Assembly (NCBI GenBank): GCA_012656075.1
Contig: JAAKBF010000027.1
Coordinates: 868,001-932,000 of the forward strand
Source of the DNA: Phytophthora hibernalis
Taxonomy: Eukaryota; Oomycota; Peronosporomycetes; Peronosporales; Peronosporaceae
Reading direction: 5' to 3'
DNA: 64,000 bases
Under the pieces are notes generated by a model. The model had not been told where the DNA came from, did no database searches, and was given only the letters and a program-made list of their open reading frames with translations. Shown here piece after piece: positions 36,701-46,883 of this stretch. Position numbers and translations under genes: made by a program. Within the stretch, counting starts at the first letter, position 1. The number at the start of each line of letters is the position of its first letter.

Positions 36701-38460
36701 AGGCTGCTTCTTCTTATCGTACACCGTATCCTTGCTCACGACAGCGTAGCCATTTCTAGCTGCAACGGCGTTAGTAGCCGCTTGGGCTGCTGCAGACTTC
36801 CAGTTCACCCTGAATCGTCATTTGAATCACCGCCATTGACGCTGCCGAGTTGGCAGTGGAGCCGCTGGCTCAGTCGTAGTGCTTGCAGTCAACTCAGGTA
36901 GTGCTCCGACTTCCACCGCCCGAGTCACGTCTGATGCGGGGACACTAATCGGATTGGTGTCCGGCTGCAGAGGCAAAGGAGAGACACTCGATAGTCCTCC
37001 ACTAATGCTCGTTGAGGGAGCCACAGGTGTCCTAGCATTCGCGGTAACTGCTGGGGCGGTGATACCTGCTCTCGCTGCACTCTGGCTTTCATTGTACACG
37101 TCCATTGCCGTCAGAAGAGTACCAGGCGACTCCAAAGCAAGTCGAGCTAATGTCTGCGCCACCGGAATGTCTTTCTTTCAGTCAGCGACGATGACACGGC
37201 GAACAGCAGCCGTTCTGGACGCTCTGCGAAGCACAGGGGAGCTGATGGTCCATCCGATGGCGAATGGTTGTGTGTGATGGCTGTTCCGCGGTGCTGGATT
37301 TGTCATCGTTCGATTCCTCCATCACTAGAGAGCACGCGCACTACGTGCAGCTGCATAGGACACCCACAGCGGCGTGACGCAGTGTTTAGCCTGCGTCTTG
37401 CACCACTTGGAGCATGATGGCGGTTCACCCCATGCCGATCACACGCGAGAACAATTCGTCGAGGCTGCTTCTTCTTATCGTACACCGTATCCTTGCTCAC
37501 GACAGCGTAGCCATTTCTAGCTGCAACGGCGTTAGTAGCCGCTTGGGCTGCTGCCGGTGATTCAAATGACGATTCAGGGTGAGCTGGAAGTCTCCATTGA
37601 CGCTGCCGAGTTGGCAGTGGAGCCGCTGGCTCAGTCGTAGTGCTTGCAGTCAACTCAGGTAGTGCTCCGACTTCCACCGCCCGAGTCACGTCTGATGCGG
37701 GGACACTAATCGGATTGGTGTCCGGCTGCAGAGGCAAAGGAGAGACACTCGATAGTCCTCCACTAATGCTCGTTGAGGGAGCCACAGGTGTCCTAGCATT
37801 CGCGGTAACTGCTGGGGCGGTGATACCTGCTCTCGCTGCACTCTGGCTTTCATTGTACACGTCCATTGCCGTCAGAAGAGTACCAGGCGACTCCAAAGCA
37901 AGTCGAGCTAATGTCTGCGCCACCGGAATGTCTTTCTTTCAGTCAGCGACGATGACACGGCGAACAGCAGCCGTTCTGGACGCTCTGCGAAGCACAGGGG
38001 AGCTGATGGTCCATCCGATGGCGAATGGTTGTGTGTGATGGCTGTTCCGCGGTGCTGGATTTGTCATCGTTCGATTCCTCCATCACTAGAGAGCACGCGC
38101 ACTACGTGCAGCTGCATAGGACACCCACAGCGGCGTGACGCAGTGTTTAGCCTGCGTCTTGCACCACTTGGAGCATGATGGCGGTTCACCCCATGCCGAT
38201 CACACGCGAGAACAATTCGTCGAGGCTGCTTCTTCTTATCGTACACCGTATCCTTGCTCACGACAGCGTAGCCATTTCTAGCTGCAACGGCGTTAGTAGC
38301 CGCTTGGGCTGCTGCCGGTGATTCAAATGACGATTCAGGGTGAACTGGAAGTCTCCATTGACGCTGCCGAGTTGGCAGTGGAGCCGCTGGCTCAGTCGTA
38401 GTGCTTGCAGTCAACTCAGGTAGTGCTCCGACTTCCACCGCCCGAGTCACGTCTGATGCG
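33750..38460 (-). repeat. Tandem array of seven ~761-bp FAR1-derived units
   Basis: Six full units and a partial one repeat with near identity. A shared landmark (GTGCTTGCAGTCAACTCAGG) lies at about 33846, 34607, 35358, 36120, 36881, 37642 and 38401, giving spacings of 761, 751, 762, 761, 761 and 761 bp. On the minus strand each unit encodes a FAR1-type DNA-binding segment (ARNGYAVVSKD, CDRHGVNRHH, RRCGCPMQLHV), an HNHSPSD tail and an IPVAQTLARLALES...DVYNES segment. These are the N-terminal parts of FAR1/MULE-type proteins. A 762-bp unit is exactly 254 codons, so units are in phase with each other. Two TGA codons per unit (in place of the Trp expected after ERx, and before KKDIPVAQ) interrupt the frame in the copies I inspected. 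The longest frames are the 206-codon one at 37303-37923 and its shorter relatives. Copies differ by G4/G5 runs, an 11-bp deletion near 35195 and a 39-bp inversion. Confidence 0.9.
37303..37923 (-). pseudogene. FAR1 DNA-binding domain unit, representative copy
   Basis: This is the longest open stretch in one array unit. It joins the end of one FAR1 segment (AQTLARLALES...DVYNES), a Ser/Thr/Pro-rich linker, and the beginning of the next FAR1 domain (AARNGYAVVSKDTVYDKKKQPRRI, zinc-binding Cys/His pattern C...H...C..C). It starts with GTG and has no ATG until MDVYNES, so it is a slice through a repeated protein-coding unit rather than a standard gene. FAR1 domains bind DNA and occur in MULE-derived proteins. 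Related frames are at 33714-34127, 34268-34702, 35304-35639, 35781-36047, 36066-36401, 36542-36808, 36827-37162 and 38064-38450. Confidence 0.6.
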
Positions 38461-38497
38461 GGTACTCGCTTCGGGTTAGAAGGCTCGTTCGGACTGG

Positions 38498-38524
38498 GTG
38501 TAACCTAGTTACCCTTGGGTTACA
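38498..38524. repeat. Inverted GTGTAACC/GGTTACAC at array-gene junction
   Basis: GTGTAACC and GGTTACAC face each other across about 11 bp, between the end of the FAR1 array and the XPC start codon. It could be a regulatory palindrome of XPC or the edge of an inserted element. Confidence 0.45.
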
Positions 38525-38538
38525 CAATCCGATCGAAT

Positions 38539-40573
38539 ATGTCAACGTCAGAGGACGAGGAGTTCGCGTACTCTGCAGACGAGCTGGACGGAGGTGACGA
38601 GGAAGATGTGGACTGGGAGGACGTCAGGACGTCGCAACAGGCCTTAGACCCTCCAACCGACCTTTTAGAGGCCTCCAACTTCCCTTCAGAGACCCAGGAG
38701 GCCGTCCCAAACACGGACGAAATCGTCGACGATGCTGCCACTGAATCGCCGCAGAATCTGCAGCAAATTGACTGGGAACAGCTGAATCAGTCGCTAGCAG
38801 ATCAAGACGTGGCATCAGTCGCTCGCAAGAGGCGACGGGCGCCAATTCGCCTGACTAAAGACGAGAAGAAGCGAGAAAAGGCGCTGCACCAGACGCACCT
38901 ACTGGTTCTGCTGGCTACTCGCGTCAAGTGGAGTGCTTTGAGTCGCTTCTCATTGCTTCGGGGTCTGCTGCTGTCTTTGACGGCGGATAGCGATGTGGAT
39001 TTCTTCGCGGAGATGAAGCAGCAGCCGCTCGTGTACTCGTTGGAGCAGCTCGTTCGATGGTTCCGTCGAGTGTTCAAATTGATAGATGAAGAGGAGCAGG
39101 AAGCGATGGAATTGATGACTGAGTCGAGTCTCGTGAACGTGTTTTTCGATCGTACAGGGCGTGACTATGAGCTGGGGGTGCTCTTTGCTGCGTTGTGTGG
39201 AGCTCTGCAGCTGCGGTATCGTTTGACGTGTGCGGTGGACCCATTGCTGGTGCAGAGAGGAAGGCGTTTGAATCGTCGTTCAAGCAGAGACCCGCCAAAC
39301 GACGGCGTCGTCAAAGAGTTGCAAACGTGTTGCTGAAGAAGAAGACTCAGTCTGCTGCTGGTGATGAGGAGGAGAAGGAGGAGGTCATCGAGGAATTGGA
39401 CCCCGAGAGTGCTGCGGGTGTAGCTCGAGTGCTTTGGTTGTGGTGCGAAGTGATGGATGAGAAGAACAAGAGCTGGATCCATGTTGATGCTGTCCGAGGG
39501 CTTGTAAACCGTCCACAAGAAGTAGAGCCACTGCGTGGGAAGGCGGCGCGCTTCTCGTATGTACTCAGTATTCAGGACGACGGGCGGCTCGTGGATGTGA
39601 CGCCGCGCTACACTGTACAATGGAGTAAGAGTTTGGAGCTGCGTCTCGCAGACTCCTGGCTGAAACAGGTCCTTGAAAGATTCAATGAAGACACACTCGA
39701 GCAGGTTGGTGATGTAGCTCCTGCATTACTGAAGATAGAAAAGAAGAAGTTGGAGACCTTGAAACTGGCAAAAGGCATGCCCACCAGCGTGGAAGGCTTC
39801 CGCAAGCATGACGTGTACTGCTTGAGCGCCAATTGGGTCGGCTCGAATTTCTTCATCCGCGCAAGGCGGTGGGAATATTCAACGGCCAACCGGTTTTTCT
39901 CCGCGAGAACGTGCAGCCGCTTCAATCTGCCTTCAAGTGGCGTCGTCTTGGTAGAGTTGTGATGGAGAGCGAGCGGCAGAAACCTGTGAAATGGCAGTCA
40001 CGAGGCCTCGATACCAGCAGCAACCCTGACGGAAGTAGTGACAGCGATAACGCCAACTGGGAAGACAAGAACGGGAGACTTGGCGGGGCTTCGCTTGCAC
40101 TCTTCGGTCTGTGGCAGACAACGGAGTTCAAACCTCCTCCGATGGTGGACGGCCGCATCCCGAAGAACCAGTACGGCAACATCGAGATCTGGAGTACGGC
40201 GCACGTCCCTCGTGGCGCCGTGCACATCCGTCTGCCCCGCATGGACACAATCGCCGAGTCTTTAGGCATCGACTTCGCCCCTGCTCTCGTGGGCTTCGAG
40301 GTGCGCAATGGGCGGACGATGCCCAAGGTATCAGGTATCGTCGTGGCCGCAAGCCACGAGACCATGCTGCTGGACGCCCACGCTGAGCGGCAGCAGCTGA
40401 CCATTGAGAAAGCCATCGCACACAACCGGAAGCTCGTGCTCAGGCGCTGGGGAAGCTCACCACGCGCCTACTGCTGCGCCAGCGACTTGAAGACGATTAC
40501 GGTGCAGTCTGAAGATAACGTTCACTTCAAGGCGCGTCACGGGGGTGCGTCACGCCAATCAGACGACTCATGA
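38539..40573 (+). CDS. XPC: XPC/Rad4 DNA damage recognition protein
   Basis: XPC/Rad4 finds helix-distorting DNA lesions and starts global nucleotide excision repair in the nucleus. The N-terminus is acidic (MSTSEDEEFAYSADELDGGDEEDVDWEDV), followed by a basic stretch RKRRRAPIRL and the Rad4 transglutaminase-like fold (39150-39720, with WLWCEVMDEKNKSWIHVDAV and VTPRYTVQW). The beta-hairpin domains BHD1-3 follow: EFLHPRKAVGIFNGQPVFLREN, then LFGLWQTTEFKPPPMVDGRIPKN and YGNIEIW, then LGIDFAPALVGFEVRNGR. The product is about 680 residues. Two frame changes, near 39246 and 39830, each need one added base to keep the conserved sequence continuous. I start at 38539 because the upstream codon in this frame is TTG. 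The tandem FAR1 array ends only about 80 bp upstream, so the promoter must be short or lie within repeat DNA. Confidence 0.93.
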
Positions 40574-40664
40574 GGATGCGCATCTATGTATTCTGACAGG
40601 TCCTCGCATATTGACTGCATATGCCTTTTCAATCGCCCTCCAAGAAAATCTCGAAATCGAGAAA

Positions 40665-41966
40665 ATGCGAGTGTCGCTCCTATTTAGACGCGTTGCTCGA
40701 AGTAGCGCCGCGTTCAGCAGCCGCGCGAAGTGGAAGCAGCAGGTGGCGGAAGGCCCGAGTCTCCAGGACTTTGTCACGACCAGTCGGACCAATTCCAGCC
40801 TCGACCAAACCCAAGACAGAGCGCCATCGCCTGAAGAATCCTTGCAACAGATTCAGCAGATCCTGGCAGAAATACAACAGTCGGTATGATACGGGTGAAA
40901 TACGAGCTGTGAGGGAATCGGGAGGACGGAACTTGTTATTTGACGGGGTTGTGCTTTGACAGCCACGAGAGGACGCAACGCAGCTGGTGGACCGCTTTGG
41001 ACGAGCGCACACATACCTGAGGATTTCGTTGACGGAACGCTGCAATTTGCGGTGTCGCTACTGTATGCCGGAGGACGGCGTGCCGTTGCAGCCTCCAGAG
41101 GACCTTTTGACCACGCCGGAGATCGTCCGGTTGGCGAGACTGTTTGCTTCCTCGGGCGTCAAGAGGATTCGACTGACGGGCGGTGAGCCGCTGCTGCGAC
41201 GGGATTTGGTCGAGTTGGTTGCACAGTTGAGAACGATTCCGGGCATCGAGTCGGTGGGGGTCACGACGAATGGCATCACGCTGCAGAGGAAGCTACTGGC
41301 GCTGCAACAAGCGGGTGCCGACAGGTTGAACATCAGTTTGGACACGTTGAAGCCCGACAAGTTTACTCATATTACGAGGCGGCAAGGGTTTACCCGTGTC
41401 ATGAATTCGATCGTGGAGGCACAGACCCTGGGTTCGTCCCGCTTAAAATCAACTGCGTGGTGCAACGGCATTTTAATCTGGACGAGATTGTGGACTTTGT
41501 GGCTTTCACGGAGAAGCATGCGGTGGATGTGCGCTTCATCGAGTGGATGCCGTTTGATAGCAATAGGTGGAATGATGAGACCTTCGTGCCGTTCAAGGAG
41601 ATGATGGAGATTATTCAAGCTAAGTTCCCTCTGTCGAGAAACTGCAGGATGGAGAGAACGACACATCAAAAGCCTTCCATGTGCCAGGATTCAAGGGGCA
41701 GTTTGGGTTCATCACGTCCATGGTGAACATTTCTGTGGCTCATGCAATCGCCTTCGTCTGACTGCTGACGGGAATTTGAAAGTTTGCCTGTTTGGAAACA
41801 CTGAGGTCAGTTTGAGAGACGCCATGCGGTACAATATCGCCGACAGGGATATCCGCGACATCGTCGATGTGGCAGTGAAGCGCAAGAAGTTCGCGCTTGG
41901 AGGTCATGGAGACATGTACGGACTGTCGAAGGCAAGAACCGCCCGATGATTCTCATCGGTGGATAG
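40665..41966 (+). CDS. MOCS1A: MoaA/MOCS1A radical-SAM GTP 3',8-cyclase
   Basis: The enzyme catalyses the first step of molybdenum cofactor synthesis, rearranging GTP with S-adenosylmethionine, normally in mitochondria. Exon 1 (40665-40883) encodes an Arg/Ser/Ala-rich presequence (MRVSLLFRRVARSSAAFSSR) of the mitochondrial type. A 79-nt intron (40884-40962) is followed by exon 2, with the radical-SAM cluster motif CNLRCRYC (41041-41064), the GGEPLLRRD loop and the C-terminal second-cluster motif CGSCNRLRLTADG...C. The reading frame ends in RPMILIGG, preserving the two terminal glycines essential in MoaA. There is no MoaC fusion. Four single-base losses (near 41430, 41630, 41720 and 41930) must be allowed for. 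Conservation on both sides, up to the exact C-terminus, argues that these are sequence errors. It lies 91 bp after XPC on the same strand and converges with the bZIP gene. Confidence 0.92.
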
Positions 41967-42063
41967 AAGAAAATATACATTGAAAATCGTAGCCACTTTG
42001 GTTCATCCTGGTGCTACATCGACAAACTCTCAAACGTCAGAAGTACAGGAGCGTGTCTAAACT

Positions 42064-43152
42064 CTACTTGTTCTTGACTGTCCCTCGGAGATCTACAGCC
42101 AAATGGATTGGAGTAACATGTGTCTTCTCCAGCATAAGGCTTGGGGTAAGATGTGCTTTCTCCAGGACACAACTCACATCTTCGAGACTACCAAGCACCC
42201 GCATCAGTGGTGTAAACAAGTCCATCATAGGATCCAGTCGAGTCAAGCGTCGGGACTTGTCATCCCACACGAAGCGAATCGAACATCCGCAGTCGAGGCG
42301 CTGGCCAAGAAGGCGGCAGGCCAGCCTTGAGTAATTTCCAGCAGCTCTACTATTGTCTGGGCTTGGCGAGCTCAGCAGATGCGGGAACACGAACGCCAGC
42401 GTCATTACCGAGATTGTAAGACTCAAAGTGGCCGAGGTGGCCATAATTCCGGATGACTTCTGCTCCATCTTCTCCAGTTGAAAATGAAGGTCCTCGAAGT
42501 AGGCTGAGTATCGTTTCCATTGCTCAATGAGAGAGTCGACGCCGCTCGATTCTCCAAACGCTACGGTAGGTGACATAGCACCTCGCAGAAAACATTCTTG
42601 GTCGGGAAGACTGGTCGCAGGAGAAGCACCAGTCGGCTTCATCTGGATGTGATAACCATGACGAAAGAGACGAAAGTACTCCACCACAACGCTCCAGGCG
42701 TCGTGCTTCGTTAGAGCACCGTACCATAGTGCATTGCGCTCCACAGTCAACTGCTCCACCTCTTCGTGCAACTGATGGATATGAGTTTGAAGCTCGCAGA
42801 CATGACCGCGCTGTCTGAGACGATAGCGAGCTTGGCTGGTTCGACACTGTTCACGTCGTTTCTCGGTGATAAGTCGAACATGCTTCTGCTTCGGCTTAGC
42901 CGCCTCCGGGTTGGCCCAGTTTCCGTACGCGAAGGTTGTAGGAGATGCGGAAGCCGCTACGAGTTGATTATGGGATGTCGTAATGCACTGGGTCGTGGTG
43001 TCAATCATCTCCGACACATTACGCTTCCGTGTAAAAGTTGTAGCTAGGCGTCGAGGCCCAACTTCATTTTGCTTCAGTGGTGGAAAATGCAGTACTGCGC
43101 GAGTTTCGAGTGTCTCGGTGCCGAGTCTACAGCAGTTTTTGACCGTAACCAT
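42064..43152 (-). CDS. bZIP transcription factor, Cys-type basic region
   Basis: This is a single intact frame of 362 codons from ATG at 43152 (MVTVKNCCRL). The basic region and zipper lie at about 42730-42870: EKRREQCRTSQARYRLRQRGHVCELQ, then leucine-spaced heptads (ELQTHIHQLHEEVEQL). The invariant Asn of ordinary bZIP basic regions (NxxSQ/AxxxR) is Cys here, a substitution described for a family of oomycete bZIPs, some of which act in oxidative stress defence. The C-terminal half has no known domain but contains a hydrophobic stretch LTISVMTLAFVFPHLL that could be a helix. The frame is open further upstream to 43296 without an ATG. A partial initiator (TCAGTTTCCCATTT, 43189-43202) 37 bp upstream supports the 43152 start. 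Confidence 0.9.
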   Translation of the reverse strand: MVTVKNCCRLGTETLETRAVLHFPPLKQNEVGPRRLATTFTRKRNVSEMIDTTTQCITTSHNQLVAASASPTTFAYGNWANPEAAKPKQKHVRLITEKRREQCRTSQARYRLRQRGHVCELQTHIHQLHEEVEQLTVERNALWYGALTKHDAWSVVVEYFRLFRHGYHIQMKPTGASPATSLPDQECFLRGAMSPTVAFGESSGVDSLIEQWKRYSAYFEDLHFQLEKMEQKSSGIMATSATLSLTISVMTLAFVFPHLLSSPSPDNSRAAGNYSRLACRLLGQRLDCGCSIRFVWDDKSRRLTRLDPMMDLFTPLMRVLGSLEDVSCVLEKAHLTPSLMLEKTHVTPIHLAVDLRGTVKNK

Positions 43153-43188
43153 CCTTCTCTTCGTTGCCTTGCTTGAAACTCGCGACGG

Positions 43189-43202
43189 AAATGGGAAACT
43201 GA
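43189..43202 (-). promoter_or_regulatory. Candidate oomycete initiator of bZIP gene
   Basis: TCAGTTTCCCATTT on the minus strand matches YCAYTYYNCAWTTT at about 12 of 14 positions, 37 bp before the chosen ATG. Confidence 0.4.
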
Positions 43203-43299
43203 CATCATTTTGAGAGGAGGTGCTGTACAATACGGGTGATCTCTGACCAGGTTGTTGACGGTGGCAGCTTACGATGTTATCTCGAGGTGTGTCCACTGG

Positions 43300-44440
43300 T
43301 CATATGTGCTGGAACATACAGCAAAGCGGATCACGTCCACCAACATTTTACCGCAAGCGAAAGTCTGCCGCTGACAATGCAAAACATTATTTCACCCAGC
43401 CGTTTCTACCATAAAGTTTATGGTGCCACCATAAACGGTGGTAAGCTTACTTGAAGCGCAGGATCCAATTCCCGCTTGGTGTCTGAGCCTCACTAAGTTG
43501 GAATTGGCTCAGACGCTGAGCATTCGGTCTGGAGGTGATATGTGCTGGGAGCAGGGGCCAGCACATTAACTGTAAATACAGCAAACTGGTCACGTTGCCC
43601 CAAGCATGGATGAGAACCACGTACAGCGACAACGTGGCCGCTATAGCTATGGCAAGCCACCGCGACTTGCAGGTGCTACCTCGCGAATCTTACTTGTAGA
43701 TTAAGTAGCTTGGGCAGTAGTGAGCTTATGTGTAGTACAGTTCTTAGACCGCTCTAGCTTTCTTTACAATATCAGAATCGCCGTGGTGTCTTCCGCGAAC
43801 GGCCTTGGCAACATCCGAAAATCAGAGGGTTTTGTGCTGGTACATGAAAAGTGGTGACTTGCTGAATCCTCCGGGTTGAAGGGGTTAAGCCCCGGTTCCT
43901 GTCCTGCCCGTGGAAATCTTCGTCAGTACAAACACCGCCTCTTGAACCTTGGGCGGCGCCATTCTCGAACCAAATCATCGTCATGAAACATTCTTGATCG
44001 AGTTAAAATGTAAGGCTTCCTTCCCCGTTCCTGTTTCTTCGTGCCGTGCTCGTTTTCGCCCTTTAACTCTTGCAGTCTTGCGGCATCAATTTTGTCGGGT
44101 CCCTGGCAGTGGTATCGACCATCGGGATGCAGTTGCAGTTGTGAACAGCGTCCAGCTCACTGCAAGTAAAACAACGAAAACGTCAGCCACCAGAGTATAG
44201 CTACCATAGTCACCAAGTTTAAAATTCACATTACCGCGGACATGGTTTCATCACCCTTAGAAACCCTACAGAAACGATGAAGAGCACGCGCAAACCATTA
44301 GTAACTACACATATCCCATTCAAATGACCCAGCAAGAACATACTCAGCGGATGGACTACGTCCCGCACTGGATTCGTCACTGTTGACAAAGGATTACCAA
44401 CCACATGAGAACAGCATCCCAAAACCTACAAAAGCAATTC
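43300..44440. other. Intergenic, no supported gene
   Basis: Short open frames only. Two partly similar segments occur near 43296 and 43537 (each with ATATGTGCTGG followed by ACAGCAAA and TCACGT), with a small palindrome CCATAAAGTTTATGG at about 43410, suggesting a small decayed element. Confidence 0.4.
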
Positions 44441-44444
44441 ATCC

Positions 44445-45210
44445 TCACCGCTTGGGCGACGGAGACGCACGACGCGGAGAAGCCGACGCACGTGGTGATC
44501 CACGAGGAGACTCCCGCATTCCACCAGGGCTCGCGCTGCGTCTCAGCTGAGAGCGCGAGCGCGACTTGGAGCGTCGTCGCTTGGGCCTATCAGTAGTCAA
44601 CAACTAGTCAGAACCTCCGTCACACCTCACAAATACTTTAAAACCAACGCACGATTCGTCGCCCGGCGTGGTCAGGATGCGGCGCATCTCCTGCGGACTC
44701 TTGCGGTGCTGCTTGGCGAAGAGCACGGCAATTTCGCGCCCTCCGAGCTGCGTGCGGTCCATTTCGAACTTGACGTCGCGGCCCACACGCGAGTCCGCGA
44801 ACTCGATGAAGGCAAAGCCGCGCGGGCGGCTCGAGTGAAACTCCTTGGGGATGTACACGTCCAGGATGTCGCCCGCGCGTCTCGAGAAGGCGCGGCGCAG
44901 CTCGTCCTGCGACGTCTCGGGCGACAGGTTGCGCACCAGGAGACTGATGGGCTCCGTCCGGCCTCCTCCGCGACTGCGATCGGCTGAGCGCGATCGTCCG
45001 CGTCGGTCCGGGCGATCCCGTCCACGGCTGCGGTCACTGCGGCGGTCGCGGGAACGAGAGCGCGCGCGGCGGTCTCCACGCGAACGGGAGCGCGACCGCT
45101 TGGGGCGGGGTAGTCTCGACCACGACCGCGACTGCTGCTGCGACTGCGGGGACGCGAGCGACGTGGACTGCGGCTGCGACTGCGACGGGGGAGGCGGAGC
45201 GACGGCCCAT
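44445..45210 (-). CDS. SR-type splicing factor (RS-RRM-RS)
   Basis: Serine/arginine-rich RNA-binding proteins recruit the spliceosome and regulate splice choice in the nucleus. From ATG at 45210 (MGRRSASP) the protein has an N-terminal RS domain and then RGGGRTEPISLLVRNL. The RRM (about 44700-44960) shows RNP2-like LLVRNL and RNP1-like RPRGFAFIEF, followed by GGREIAVLFAKQHRKSPQEMRRI. A 66-nt intron (44587-44652, GTGCGT...GATAG) joins TTPGDE to a second exon encoding SPKRRRSKSRSRSQLRRS and ending SASPRRASPSPKR. Two single-base losses in C runs of the N-terminal RS part (near 45195 and 45105) are needed to read it as one protein. The order RS-RRM-RS with the RRM in the middle resembles SCL/SRSF10-type proteins. 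Confidence 0.88.
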
Positions 45211-45403
45211 GACGACGAAGCTGAGGGAGACTTGGCGGTTTTGACTGAGGTGTTGTTGGTCAGGGCGCGTAAACCTGTGATAGAACATGAGAATGATGTA
45301 GTGGAGGTTCAATTCGTTGAAGCAGAGACAGGTGCGTTGACATGCTGCATCATTGCGATGGTCATTATTGATGCCTTACTCTGACTGGGTGTTTAGGAGC
45401 AGC

Positions 45404-46690
45404 TTACGAGCGCGGACGCTGGCGCTGGATGGGTTCGGACGAGCCGAGCTCGAGACACCGCTCGTACGCGGCCCAGATGGAGTCGGCGATGACGGCGCGG
45501 AAGCCGTTCTTCTCGGCGCGATAAAGGCCGGCGGCCGTGGTGCCGCCTGGACTGGTGATGTTGTTCCGAAGCTCCACCGGATGCACGTCCTCCGCCTGCA
45601 TGTAGAGTGCAGAGCCCAGCATTGTTTGCTGCACCAGTTTCTGAAAGTAAAGCGTTAGTGGGGTGGTTGGGTCGACGAACATCACTTGGTTTTCGTACCG
45701 TGGCCACTGGTCGAGAGAAGCCCATGTGCACACCAGTGTCGATCATCGCCTCAGCGACGAGGAAGAAGTAGGCTGCAACAGATACAACGCGGAGGGGTTA
45801 GTCGCATCAGAGCTAAATGGTCTTGGAATTATGTACGCACCAGGTCCCGATCCGGATAGCGCCGTCGCCATGTCTAGTGCATTCTCGTCGTCCACAAACA
45901 CCTGCAAAAGAACCCAAACTTGGTCAATCGCCGTCACAGCAGCAGTCACCCCAACCAGAAGCACACACCTCGACGCCAAACGACCCGAGGATTTGTTTCG
46001 TCAATTCATGCTGCACGCTAGTGACCTCCGCCGACTGCGCCCACACCGTCGTGCCCTCTCCGATCATCGCGGGTGTGTTGGGCATGGTGCGAATGATGCG
46101 GCTGTTCGGACCCAGCATCTTCTGCAGCTGCTTGATGCTCTGTCCCGCCACCACAGAGATCACCAGAGCATCCGGGTCCATCGCTGCTTTCACCGCTCGA
46201 AGCACCTGCATGAATCACAACCGTCAGCTCCACCAAAGTAAAGCATCCAAGAAGCTGTAGAGCCACGTACGTCGTCGACCACCTGGGGCTTGACGGCCAC
46301 CAAGATCACGTCCGCGTCCTTCACTGCCACGCTGTTGCGCGTGTGTGTCTCCACGTTGATTTTGCTGTATTTGCTGCGCATGGCAGGGTTCGGATCGGAC
46401 ACGACGACCTTGGAGCTGGGGATCAGACCCTCGCTCATCACGCCCGTGATGATGGCTTCGGCCATGTTACCGCCGCCGATGACAGCCAGACGGTTGAGGT
46501 TCAGCTCCGCTATCTCATCGGTCACGGCCGCGCTCTGCTGCTGGTTCTTGCGGGACCTTGCGAACGCTCCTTTGCCTCCACTTGAGAACGGAGCGGACGA
46601 TGCTGCAGGCTGCAGGAAGGCGGAAGAAACGCGAGCTGTCACTTGCTTGGTCAGCATTGGGGAGCGGAGCTTGGACGCGAGCGACAGCAT
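45404..46690 (-). CDS. P5CR: Pyrroline-5-carboxylate reductase
   Basis: The enzyme reduces 1-pyrroline-5-carboxylate to L-proline with NAD(P)H. There are five exons: 46271-46690, 45971-46205, 45841-45901, 45699-45772 and 45404-45640. Four introns of 58-69 nt all have GT-AG borders. The N-terminus (MLSLASKLRSPMLTKQ...) is basic and Ser-rich, consistent with a mitochondrial presequence. The Rossmann motif is AVIGGGNMAEAIITG, and DADVILVAVKPQVV, NTPAMIGEG and the C-terminal family signature around AEDVHPVELRNNITSPGGTTAAGL are all present. This gene reads without any frame break. A candidate initiator lies at 46718-46731. It is divergently placed from ITFG2. Confidence 0.95.
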
Positions 46691-46717
46691 GGCGAGGAGG
46701 AGTGCGAGGCGTGGAGC

Positions 46718-46731
46718 AAAAGTGGAAGTGA
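46718..46731 (-). promoter_or_regulatory. Candidate oomycete initiator of P5CR
   Basis: TCACTTCCACTTTT on the minus strand fits the YCAYTYYNCAWTTT consensus at 12 of 14 positions and lies about 30 bp upstream of the P5CR start codon. Confidence 0.5.
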
Positions 46732-46883
46732 GCGGTTTGACTACCTTGGATTCTGAGAACGCATAAGCTCAGCTTGCTACGTGCGGGTATAGACGCCTAG
46801 GACTGGACCTGTCAGAATACATTTTGTAACGCATTTTGGTTCTGACCTGCGAGCAAAATTGGATATGCGAGGACAGGTTTGTC

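Noticed and set aside
33844..38038. Repeated 132-codon plus-strand frames (LAVNSGSAPTSTARV...) in the tandem array
   Set aside because: They are antisense to the FAR1-coding strand and exist only because the opposite strand is codon-constrained; no domain.
43236..43632. Short frames upstream of the bZIP gene
   Set aside because: No domain; the region looks like a decayed small element.
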